This document shows, one piece after another, positions 54,945-64,000 of a DNA stretch of 64,000 nt. Where the stretch lies: NCBI RefSeq assembly GCF_033118175.1, contig NC_083704.1, forward strand, positions 54,958,501 to 55,022,500, written 5' to 3'. Source of the DNA: Dama dama. Taxonomy: Eukaryota > Chordata > Mammalia > Artiodactyla > Cervidae. Below the pieces are notes generated by a model. The model did no database searches. It saw only the letters and a list, made by a program, of their open reading frames with translations, and had not been told where the DNA came from. A program made the position numbers and the translations under genes. Within the stretch, counting starts at the first letter, position 1. Each line of letters starts with the position of its first letter.

Positions 54945-55082
54945 CTGAACCCCCTCGGTCCTCACAACAGCCCTGTGAGGTAGGCAGGGCAGGAAGGTCC
55001 CCGAGGTCCCCATTTACAGATGAGGATGCTGAGGCACAGAGAGGTGAAGTGACTTGCCCGAGGTCACACAGCCAGCAGTGTG
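54945..55082 (+). repeat. MIR SINE
   Basis: Well-kept MIR core (ccctgtgaggtaggcagg, catttacagatgaggatgct, gaggtgaagtgacttgcccg, aggtcacacagccagcag). It would lie in the KLHDC8B 3' UTR if the UTR reaches this far. Confidence 0.85.
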
Positions 55083-55576
55083 AAGGGCCCACAGTCAATG
55101 TTCTTCTGGCCCTCTGGAGGTCCCCACATCGATGCCTACACCCCTCTGTGTTTCTGCCCTCTCTGAACTCTTCTGGGTCCATGGGGGCCTTCCAGGCAGG
55201 CTGACAGTGAGGAGTTTTCAGGAATAGCCACTGGGGTGGGCCTGATCAACTCCAGGTGGGCACCGAGATGTGGGGCGGGAGGCCAACTCTGCCTTCTCCC
55301 ACTTCCCATTTGGTCAGAGGGCCCAGTAGTTTCCAGAGCAAGAGTGGAGCTGGGCATGGTCCACGAATGGATGGGAGTAAAGGTGGGTAGAAGGGTGTGT
55401 GTGTCCTGCGCTAAAGATGAAGGCCACCCCCACGTCCCAGGGGCAGTGTCTCAAGTGCCCCACCCTGTGTCTCCCTCATCCCACAGAGCCACAGTGAGCT
55501 TTCTCAGCAGCGAAAGGAACCACAGACACCCGCTCCTGGCACAGAACTGCTCCTGTGGACAGGTCCCATCAGGCAT

Positions 55577-55773
55577 TCAGACCCCATCACGCAGACACAG
55601 TGCCTCCACAGCCTGACTGGGACCCTGGGCCACACCCCCGATGGCAAACAGCCGAGGCCCAGCCTTCAGACTAGAACAGGAGCAGCGGGCTGTGGGCATG
55701 GCTGGCAGTGCCTCCCAGCGGCGCCGTGCCAGGCTGAAGGCCTCTACAGAGCCCAGGGGGCACGGCTGGTTTC
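55577..55773 (-). CDS. KLHDC8B: KLHDC8B last coding exon
   Basis: Acceptor gtctccttctggcag. It encodes NQPCPLGSVEAFSLARRRW to VEALCLRDGV with stop TGA at 55579-55577; seventh blade. Confidence 0.94.
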
Positions 55774-58549
55774 CTGCCAGAAGGAGACAGAGTGTGTAAA
55801 GGGCACAAGCTGCAGGGGCTGTAGCTCGTCTGCTCCCTGAGCCCACAGCATGGCCCAGCATGTGTTGCCCCAGGACGGGATACCCAGGGTCTTGCTACCC
55901 GTTGCCCCCATTTCATTACTCATTCATCTATTCATTCACACTCCTACTTCTCCATTCATTCAGTGGTCATTTGTCCTGTTTCTATCTTCTGGGCCCCTGC
56001 TGCTGCAGAACCCACAGTTAGGTGCTGAGAGACACCCCAAAGGCTGAGCCAGGTAGACCACCCACTGACTGGTTGGGAAAGGATAACTCAAAGTCCTGAC
56101 CCCCGGAGTACCTAGAGAAGGGCAGGAGGTAGTACTCAGGCAGAGGGCTACTGCTTCCTGTCTCGGGCTCCCCTCCTATCCCAAGCCCCACAGAGACTTA
56201 CCAAGGCCCCCAATGGCCACGACGTGGTCCCCAAGCGAGCCAACCACAAAGTCAGCTCTCTTGTCCCTCATGCGCAGGCTGCGTGGCAGCTTGGTCCAGG
56301 AGCCTGCAGGAGAGGTGAGGAGGTGAGAGCTAGCCCCCTCACTCACTCTGCACCCCTCCAGCCCACGGAGAGTGGGAGGGTAGCCCACACCAACCACTGC
56401 TCACCATGCTCCAGGTCGAACATCTCCACAGTGTTGACAAAGTGTGGGCGGGAGTAGAAATTGTGGGGCCCGGGCTGCTGCAGGCCACCCAGGCTAAAGA
56501 CGCTGCCTTCGGCCATGGCACAGCCGGCAAAGGCCCGGCGGCTGGGCAGGCTTGGGTGTCGGGTCCAGGTACGGGCCTCCAGATCAAAGGCCTCAAAAGC
56601 AGTCACTGGGAGCTTGCCCTGGCGGCCCCCTGCCAATGGAATTGGGGCACCTGGGAGGCGGCCCTAGTGGGGGTGGGCCTGGCAGGCCCTTCTTTTACCA
56701 GGTTGCTGAACCTTTACCACTGCCCGCCCCAGCCACCCATACCCAGCTGTGTGCACACCAGAGCATGGATCAACCCCGAAGATCCATTGGCGCTGGGCTT
56801 TGGTTTTCCAGCCTCAGCAGGGCCACCGAAAGCACCTCAGAGCAACCCTGACTCAACCCAACAAAGGGGCTCTTGTCCCACCATCCCAGACTAACCTATA
56901 GGGATACATTTGAAGCTTCTGGACCTCAAGCCACTTTGGCACATCCCCAGGTCCTTACCCAGGACATAGATCTTGTTTCCATGCAGGAAGGTGGAGGCCC
57001 CGTAGCAGGGTGTGGGCATCGAGGGCAGCGACAGCCAGCAATCCCGGCGGGGTTCATACACCCGAACCTGGGCCTGGGGGGCCGTGTCAGGGCCCATTCC
57101 CCCCAGTGCATACACCATACCATCTGCAGAGAAAAGAGTAATACAGACTATCCCTGGGCCTGGCCACAGTCCTCCACCCTGACAATTGCCCTGGTCAGGC
57201 CTGGGACACACCTATTTACAGTACCCCCTCTCTAGCAGCAGACACCCTCCTGCCTGCGTGGTGTGGGGGATGGGAGAGCTAGGATCCACACTCTGGCCAG
57301 GGCCCCTTCAAGTGAAGAGCAGGAGGCAGTTGATCTAATTATAATCCGTCTCCGTCTCCCTGGAGACGCTATGGCAACCAAGTCTGGCATCCAAGCAGGA
57401 CGGTGGTCAGACCTAGAGGCCACAAGGTGGGAATTATCATGGGGGAAGAAGGTTGGGGGTCGGTTTAAGCCAGAGGTGGGGGCCATATGGAGATCTGTTC
57501 AACAGGGAGCTCAGACTGGGGAGGGGGCTCTGGGGATCAGCTGGGGGACTGGGAGAAGGAGCCTGGGCCTGCAGGATGAGGGTGCTGTCCATGAGCCTTC
57601 TGCCAGCACTTTTGTACCCTGTCCTCTCACTAGAGAAGGTTCTTGCCCTGTGACACCCTCAGAGTCATCTGGGGGCATGTCTGAGGGCCTTGGGGAGATG
57701 GCCCGTCAGCTAAGGGCTTCCATGGCAACTGCCTCCAGGCCAGCTTGGCTTTTGTCCATCTCCTCTCCCAGGTTTGTTTGTGTGGCGCGAGGAATTTAAG
57801 CACTCACTGGGCTCTGAGCCAAGGCCCTGCTCCCCTCCCCCCTCCCAGACTATTTATAACTATGGGAGCCATTGGGCCACCCCTTCTGGTCTCTCAGAGA
57901 GGAGGAATGGGGCAGAGAGGTGGCCTGGCCCTCCCATCATGCTGGCGGCTAGCCAGGGCTCTGAGTCTCAGCTCACAGCTGGAAAACGCAGTTAAGGCTG
58001 CTGCTGGCCCAGCTCAAAACTAGGTACAGAAGGCTACAGGACGCAAATCCATGTCCAGGGCACCCAGGCAAAATGTACAGCTCCCACCCAACCTCTGAAG
58101 GTAAAGGGACCAGGTCAGGAAAGGATGGAGGCTGCTGGGACACCTGAGGGACCTTCCCTGGGAGGCCACTCACCTCTCTCCACAGTTGCAACCCCCATGG
58201 CGGCCTGAGGGAGAGTGGCCCGACGCTCCCAACGGCCCTCGTCAGCCAGGAAGGCCTCCACAGCAGCTACCGGACTCTGGCCCTCATCCACACCGCCCAC
58301 CACTAGCACCTGCTTGCCCAGTACCACAGCAGCCGCGCCAGCCCGGGCAGTGGGCAGGGGCGCCAGTGCCACCCACGTGTGCGAGGCCATATCCAATGTC
58401 TCAGCAGTGTCCAGAGGCAGTCCAGCCCGACCACAGCCCCCCAACACAAGCAGGTGCCCATCCTGGTACGCCACTGTGCCATATACCCGGCAGGTGGGCA
58501 TGGGTGGGAACACCTGCCAAGCAAAGGCCCGGCCTCCTCCTGTAGCCAT
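55577..58549 (-). CDS. KLHDC8B: KLHDC8B, kelch domain protein 8B (354 residues)
   Basis: KLHDC8B is a small kelch-repeat protein that acts at the midbody in cytokinesis. Human variants have been linked to Hodgkin lymphoma (family knowledge). Five coding exons on the minus strand (58549-58174, 57123-56959, 56629-56405, 56303-56202, 55773-55577) join in frame to exactly 354 residues, the human length. Seven kelch blades are marked by Gly-Gly turns: LVLGGCG, LVVGGVD, YALGGMG, YVLGGRQ, FSLGGLQ, VAIGGLG, FAIGGVA. The regular Tyr/Trp positions of kelch (ASHTWVAL, RRDCWLSL, ARTWTRHP, GSWTKLP, RRRWEALP) are present. No BTB or BACK domain is attached, so it is not a cullin adaptor of the KLHL type. 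The ATG at 58549 has A at -3 and G at +4. A non-coding first exon lies near 59.6 kb. Confidence 0.95.
56202..56303 (-). CDS. KLHDC8B: KLHDC8B coding exon 4
   Basis: Acceptor cacctctcctgcag, donor gtaagt. It encodes SWTKLPRSLRMRDKRADFV to AIGGL; sixth blade. Confidence 0.94.
56405..56629 (-). CDS. KLHDC8B: KLHDC8B coding exon 3
   Basis: Acceptor aattccattggcag, donor gtgagc. It encodes GRQGKLPVTAFEAFDLEA to VEMFDLEH; fourth and fifth blades. Confidence 0.94.
56959..57123 (-). CDS. KLHDC8B: KLHDC8B coding exon 2
   Basis: Acceptor ctcttttctctgcag, donor gtaagg. It encodes GMVYALGGMGPDTAPQAQ to GNKIYVL; third blade and start of the fourth. Confidence 0.94.
58174..58549 (-). CDS. KLHDC8B: KLHDC8B coding exon 1
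   Basis: The exon itself begins at 58558 after the acceptor gccactgtag. The donor is gtgagt. It encodes MATGGGRAFAWQ to GVATVER plus one base and contains the first two kelch blades. Confidence 0.94.
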
Positions 58550-59499
58550 GGTGTTCACCTACAGTGGCAGGCCATGCTATCTGCTCAGGCTGTAGGCCTC
58601 AGTGAAGGGCATGATGGGGCCTCATCTTGACTCTACGGGGGCTATAAGGGAGTGTGGGGCCAGTCCAGGGACTTGGTCTTCACCTACGGAAGAGAAGGAA
58701 AATGAAGAGTCAGAGCCACTGATACTGATGAGCACCCTGGCCCCAAACTGCTGGTGGGAAAAGCAGAGGGAGGACCCACCCCCACTGGCTAGCACACTGA
58801 TGTGGATTCCCTCCCGGACTGGGAAGGAGGGCAGTCTTCCAGTTACCCAGGCAACTTCCCCACTGCCTCTGGGGCTCGAGGAAGTCTCCTCCCATACCTT
58901 GCCCTCACCTAGTTGCTCCCTGGTTAAATCCAGGTCTAAGTGGGAGGTAAAGAAACTAGGATAGGACTTCCCACACCAGCCCGGTTCCCTTCCCCTCTAC
59001 AGTCCACACCCTGGTGCTCTGCATTGGTGGAGTTAGACTGGACCCTCCCCTTTACTGGCTTCCAGGGTGCTCTGGATAGCCATTGGGGTCTCCCACCTAC
59101 TGCCAAAGATCAGACTCCAGGGTATCCTTACATCCCATTTGGGAATCATCCCATAGAGTCCATCCATTCCTAGGCAAAAGACCAATATCAGGGTGGTGGA
59201 ACCGGGAGGGGAGGGGATGGAGGCCAGAGTTCCATATTTCCCCTCAAGGTCTATCCTCAGGGGTCTGCCCATGCCAGGTCCCCAGAGACCAGCCTTCTTG
59301 ATGTCCGGAAAGGGGAGGAAGGTGATTTGGGGAACCTAGGAGCACTGACTGGACTCTAGGTTCCCAGAGTCCAGGGCGTTGCCAGCAGGAATGGATAGCT
59401 GGACTTTACAGCAGATCCCTAAGTTCCCAGGTTTCTCCTTTCCCAAGGAGGGCCATATTCCTAGGACCCCTGGCGCCAGGGCCTCCTGGCCCCAAACTT

Positions 59500-60120
59500 C
59501 CAGCTCGGGTAACGCGGAGGTGGGGGGACGGGGGGGGGGGGGCGGGTCCTTACAAGCGTGCTTGGGGCTCTACACCCCGCGCCCCAAACTTCCCCTGAGC
59601 GCGGCTCCCGCGGGACTCACCGGGCCGGGGCTCCGGCGCCGCCGGGCGCAGGGTCCACGGCTCTGGCTCCGCTGGTGCCGGCTCTGGCTGGGGCTGAGGC
59701 CGGGCGCCGGCGGGGCTCAGGCTCTGCTCCGGCGCGGGGCGGGGCTGGACGGGGTCCGCCCCTCGTCCCCGCTCCCGACTCGGGAAACCCTTCCCCCTGC
59801 TTTAACCCTGCACCTGCCGTGGCCGGAGCAGGGCGCACCGACGTATGGTCACCGGCACACGGGTGAACAGACAGGCGGACACGTGGACACTGGGCCTGCC
59901 CAGGACTTGGGGTCCGACCTTGGGCGGCGGGGAGAAAGGACGCGGCGATGGGCCTCGCGACCCGTGTAGGATGCGGGCGGTTCTGAGCGGGACCCAGCCT
60001 GGGAGCACCCGCGAAGGGGCCGACCAGCAGAACCTGGGGAATTAGGGAGCGGGCGCCCGCCCACCGCTACTGCGCTCACAGGAGCCCACGACAGGCTTCG
60101 CGGCGGCGCCCCCTTGAGGC
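59500..60120 (-). promoter_or_regulatory. KLHDC8B: KLHDC8B CpG-rich promoter and non-coding exon 1
   Basis: A strong GC/CpG block. On the minus strand a clean donor, ccggcccg|gtgagt, ends an exon at 59621; its 5' end is probably between 59.7 and 59.85 kb. This exon would splice to 58558, nine bases before the ATG. A G14-type run near 59531 lies inside the following intron. Confidence 0.7.
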
Positions 60121-61760
60121 CTCTTAGGGAATGGCCTGGGCCTTTGGCGTGGGCAATGGCTGGGTCTCCCTTCCCCAAGCTCGAACAGGGCACAGAAGAG
60201 GTTGTGTGATGCACATCGAGGCTAAACGTGGGTGGAGGAGCAGAAGGTGCCAGCGTCAGTCCTTGACAGGCCCTTCCACAGGTCTGGGTGGGGACAGTTT
60301 GTGTGGGGGAGTGTACCTGAGCAAAGGATGAAGAATCAGAGGCCACGGACCTCCCAGGCAGGTCACTCTGGGCTTGTCCCGTGGGGCCTAAGGCCTGGGC
60401 TACTCTGGGACCCTAGGCACGTTGTGACTGTCCATCCTCACGGTCCTGTGTCTGCCTGTAGCCAACTCTGGGGTCAGGCGAAAGCAAGTTGGTGTGACAG
60501 AGGCCAACCTACCTTAGACCCAGACCCTGGCTCATCCTATCTTCTGAGCATTAAGAGTACTGGCTGAGTCTGTGAGCTGGGGCCCATTTGTACAGGTCAG
60601 TGGCCACCTAAGAGCAGAGGTCCTCATGGATGTTTGTGCTTGCTACCATCCTGTCCCTATTTTATAGACAGTCTGCCTCATTTTCCCCAGAAGCACACCT
60701 GGAGACTGAGACACAAGTGCACATAGTTAGTGTGGGAAATGAGGACAGGAAGCACCAGCAGGGAAGTGGCAAGAAGACAGGGAAACCAGCCAATTAAGGG
60801 TGTGTCAAGCAAGTTCCCACTGTGGGCAACTGGGACCAAATCCTGCTGGGGACTCTGGGAGCCAGTGTAGAACCATGGGCCTCACATTATTGTTCCAATC
60901 AGAGCAAGGGTTGCTAAGGTACTGATTCTCAAACCTCCATCAGAAATGGGCTGAGAGGAGCTGCGGGGCATGAATACCTTAGCCTGCCTTCTCCATGACC
61001 AGAGAGTATTCAGTCCCTTTCAGGTCCTGGCAGATGGAGTTAGAGGGCCGGCAGGGAAATGGTGCCAAGGCTGGTTGCAGATCCTGGCTAGAAGGCTTCC
61101 ATCCTCCCACTCCATTCTCTCAACATGCTCCTCACTCAAACCACTGGTACCTTCCTCCTTAGAGTATTCACACTGTCCTGCACACCCTCTCACATTTCTC
61201 ACTATTCCCTTTCCAGGCCTCTTCCCCCTCTCCTTTCCAGCAATTAAGCACATGAAAGCGTCCTACCTTTAGCTACCTCCCAGCACCCAAAGTCCCTCCA
61301 GTGTCCCCTTCCTTCCAATCAAACTCTTGAAGTCATCTTCTCTTACAGGTTCCACTGCCTTAATGTCAACCTTCTTATATCTGCTATCACTGCTCCTCAA
61401 AAGTTGGTCTTGCCAAAGTCACCATGGGACACCATAAAAAATGGGGGAGGGGCGCTATGATCTTTTTCTTAACTGAAATTTTGCTGGCATCTTCAAAGCT
61501 TCACCCCTTGTGACCTTCGCTTTCTCCTGTTGCTTGTCCTGTCTCTTGGAGTCTTTTACAGGCCCTGCTTTCTCTTCCACCCTAGGAAGAGGCTCCTCTA
61601 GACCCAGCCTTAGCTTTCCTCCTTGGCACATAGACTCCTTCCTGGGGTGATCCCTTCAAGACCACTGGCCTCCTTCACATCTAGATCTTCACCAGATCTC
61701 TGCTTTGGTGGATATGGGTCTAGGGTCCATCACTCAGGGCTAGAAAAGATGCCAAGTGGA
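60120..61760. other. Intergenic region between KLHDC8B and CCDC71 promoters, part 1
   Basis: I see no exon, RNA gene or clear repeat. Open frames of 60-110 codons on both strands overlap and look random. Confidence 0.5.
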
Positions 61761-61976
61761 GGGAGTTCCCTCATGGTCCAGTGGTTAAGAATCTGCCTTG
61801 CAATGCAAGGAATACAGGTTCAATCACTGCTCAGGGTACTAAGTTCCCACATGCCTCAGAGCAACTAAGTCCATGTGCCATAACTGGAGAGTCCATGTGC
61901 CACAACAAAAGCATGACACAAGGAAGATCCTGTGTGCCATAACTAAGACCTGACACAGCCAAATAAATAAATATTT
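61761..61976 (+). repeat. tRNA-derived CHR-type SINE with perfect target-site duplication
   Basis: Head gggagttccctcatggtcca, the longer 3' part (aactaagacctgacacagcc) and an (AAAT) tail. The 17-base repeat aaaagatgccaagtgga at 61744-61760 and 61977-61993 is exact, so the insertion is fairly young. Confidence 0.92.
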
Positions 61977-61993
61977 AAAAGATGCCAAGTGGA

Positions 61994-63000
61994 AAGCAAG
62001 GGCTGGATCCTGGGATGACCCTGTGGTCTCTTCAACCTCATCTCATCTGATCCCAGTCAGCATCCACCAGAGTCTAGGTCAAGTCAGACTTGGTCCTGAT
62101 GAATGATCCCAGAGAGTTCCATCCCAGATATATTGGGTGCCAAGAGGCAGAAGGATCAGCCTCCCCTCAGAGAACTAGATACCCCAGACCACATTCCTTC
62201 AGCCATACAATTCCCCTGGTTCTAACGTCTGGAAGAGATACAGACTGGGGATGGACCTACCCTTTTTTGTCCTCCATTTTGCACTGACTTCTAGACTGGA
62301 CATCACCAGAGATGTATCTTCTTTTCTGGACACATCTAGGCCCATGCCATCCCTGGAGGCTGGGCTCTGCTTCTTCATGGAAGTGGATTCTATTTACACA
62401 GCCCTGGCCCCACTTGCATACAGAGGGCAACTCTGCTGGCTTTGGAGAAGCTGTGGAAGAGAACTTGGGCAGAAGGTGAGGCTGAATTGGTCCTAAGAAT
62501 GAACAGTTAATTCTCAACCATCGATGGGGCAGAAATGGGACTCACCCACAGTTGGGGACTGAGAGTGCTAAGGTGGGACTTCGTGATTGCACCCTCTGAG
62601 ACCCTGGCCTTTGAGAGCCCACAATTCCCTTCTCTCTACCAACACAAGGGGACTAGAAGCATTTACTCCAGAGGAGCAGGAGAGTTTGCATTTCCTGCTG
62701 GATATCTTGGCTATGCTTAAAGGCACAAGGGACCCCAACCATCAGGGCTGAAGCCCTGAGGTGCTTAGGTTCACAAGGTTAGGCCTCGGGTGGAGTGTTT
62801 TTCTCTTTAGAGGTGCCCAGACCCCTCTGTATAGGCACAGAAACATAGAGTAGCCAGAGGATCCTGGGGTTTTATGGGGAATGAGGAGGGCTATAACCAG
62901 TGCCCAGATGAAGCATCCAGACACCCTCTGTGACTGCCCATAGGCTTCTAAAAGCACCTCTGCCCCTCACACTCCTGCACAGGCTCCCAAAGGTTTACAG
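61994..63000. other. Intergenic region between KLHDC8B and CCDC71 promoters, part 2
   Basis: No exon, RNA gene or clear repeat is seen. Confidence 0.5.
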
Positions 63001-63049
63001 CGGCCCCTGCTGCCACCTCCTCCAGGAAGTCGTCTCTGGTTCCTACTAG

Positions 63050-63500
63050 TCCGGCCCCTAGACTTTGGGGGAAACGGGGTCTCGGGGGGTCAAGGGTCAT
63101 TAGGGCGGGCCAGGTCCCGGAAGCGGAAACGCGGTGACTTCCGGTGCGCAGCAGGCGGCCATGTTGGATCAGCGAAGGCGGCGCAGAGGCGCGTCCTGGG
63201 TCCCCGCGGCGTCGCCGGTAGGTTGGGGCCGTGGGCCTAGCCACGCCGCGGAGGGGCCGTCCGCGAGGCGGCAGGGCGGTGGGCCGGGCGGCCGGCTCTT
63301 TCGGGACCAGCGCCCTCCGGCGGCCGGGATGAGACCCCCCCCCCCCCCAACCCTCCACCCCGTGCCCAGAGACCCCACCCTGGGGCTGTGCGACCCGGTC
63401 GAGCTCCCACTCCCTGCTCGTACATTTCGCTGTCTCCAAGGTCCCCCGCGTCAACTCTCGGCTTGGGCACCAGGAACGCGAACTCCCAACCTGAGGGCCC
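63050..63500 (+). promoter_or_regulatory. CCDC71: CpG-rich promoter and probable non-coding exon 1 of CCDC71
   Basis: Two ETS-type sites (ccggaagc near 63117, acttccgg near 63137) and a YY1-type motif (gcggccatgttgg, 63155-63167) form a typical TATA-less core. An exon would end at 63217 with donor gtaggt after cgtcgccg. The ATG in the YY1 motif opens a frame, but it is unlike the CCDC71 protein start I remember, so I take the exon as non-coding. The assignment rests on gene order. Confidence 0.55.
63340..63351 (+). repeat. C homopolymer
   Basis: A run of about 12 C in the first CCDC71 intron; its length is uncertain in any assembly. Confidence 0.8.
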
Positions 63501-64000
63501 TGATCTTCCCTGCTCTACCCCGGTTCCGCTTGGATGGGGCTGCTCTCGTCCCGCATTTTTCATCAGTTTCCCCTGACGGTCCCAGGGATACTTGAGAAGT
63601 TAGGGGTCGGGCTGCAGCCTCTGTTTTCCGGAGCCTCTTGGAAAGCCCAGAAGACCCCTCCCAAGGGCCTTGGCCAACCTGGACGGAAGAGCCACAATTT
63701 ACCCCCAAAATCTGTACATGGAGGTAACAGCCCCCTCCTTTTTGTACACTTCACAGCTCTGGGAACTACAGCCTTTGGCGAGAGTGGGGGTGGGGGAATA
63801 AAAGAACCAAAGTCATGTGCAAGGACTGTACTTGGAGAATGGCCTCGGGAGAGGGGAAGGGCCCAAGACACCTGAGGATCCAAGAATATTTCCAAACAAA
63901 GGGCCCCAGGGCACTTCCTCCAGGGAGTTCTGAAAACTTCTGCTCCATTAGGGTGGAGGAGGAAGCTGCACAGACGCACCTCCTGGCCCCAGGGACCTGC

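Larger units (their letters stand above)
54163..55576. other. Tail-to-tail gap of CIMIP7 and KLHDC8B
   Basis: The stops of the two genes are 1.4 kb apart on opposite strands, so this holds both 3' UTRs. I find no AATAAA on either strand. A weak AGTAAA on the minus strand near 54930 could serve KLHDC8B. Confidence 0.5.

Noticed and set aside
59379..59969. 196-codon plus-strand open frame over the KLHDC8B promoter
   Set aside because: It arises from lack of stops in a GC-rich island and overlaps the non-coding exon on the other strand.
62948..63454. 168-codon minus-strand open frame at the CCDC71 promoter
   Set aside because: CpG-island artefact spanning a C homopolymer.
1..64000. CRISPR arrays, operons, phage or prokaryotic signals
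   Set aside because: None seen. Spliced genes, SINEs and LINEs show ruminant nuclear DNA throughout.

Overview
The window is nuclear DNA from a ruminant, most likely a bovid. The repeats show this: Bov-tA/Bov-A2 SINEs, BovB LINE 3' ends and tRNA-derived artiodactyl (CHR-type) SINEs occur throughout. The gene order USP4 - C3orf62 - IHO1 (CCDC36) - C3orf84 (CIMIP7) - KLHDC8B - CCDC71 matches human 3p21.31 read in reverse, as I remember it. No prokaryotic or viral genome features are present.

Layout. 1-4203 holds the last three coding exons of USP4 (+), including its His box. 4204 to about 5000 is the USP4 3' UTR and a GC-rich promoter follows. 5614-8501 is the three-exon coding sequence of C3orf62 (+), with a 3' UTR to about 9.9 kb. 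From 9.9 to 15.0 kb there is no gene. IHO1 lies on the minus strand: seven coding exons from 36570 down to 15931 rebuild a 595-residue frame, and a candidate promoter sits at about 41.2 kb. Its introns hold most of the repeats. CIMIP7 (+) starts at a TATA box at 45.67 kb, has a 27-base first coding exon and ends at 54162 (204 residues). KLHDC8B (-) runs from 58549 to 55577 in five coding exons (354 residues), with a 5' UTR exon at a CpG-rich promoter near 59.6 kb. At 63.1-63.2 kb lies a CpG-rich promoter and first exon that probably belong to CCDC71 (+).

Exons were joined by eye from splice consensus, reading frame and remembered family sequence; every junction keeps frame. The genes are not a functional unit. 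They are a deubiquitinase, a meiotic break factor, a ciliary/sperm tubule protein, a cytokinesis kelch protein and one uncharacterised protein.

The least expected signal is a set of A-runs (or T-runs) flanked by 12-16 base direct repeats with nothing else between the repeats. A related insertion carries 65 bases of the 28S rRNA 3' end. They look like target-primed insertions reduced to a poly(A) tail. One lies just inside an IHO1 splice donor and another at the probable IHO1 poly(A) site. I found no new gene system.
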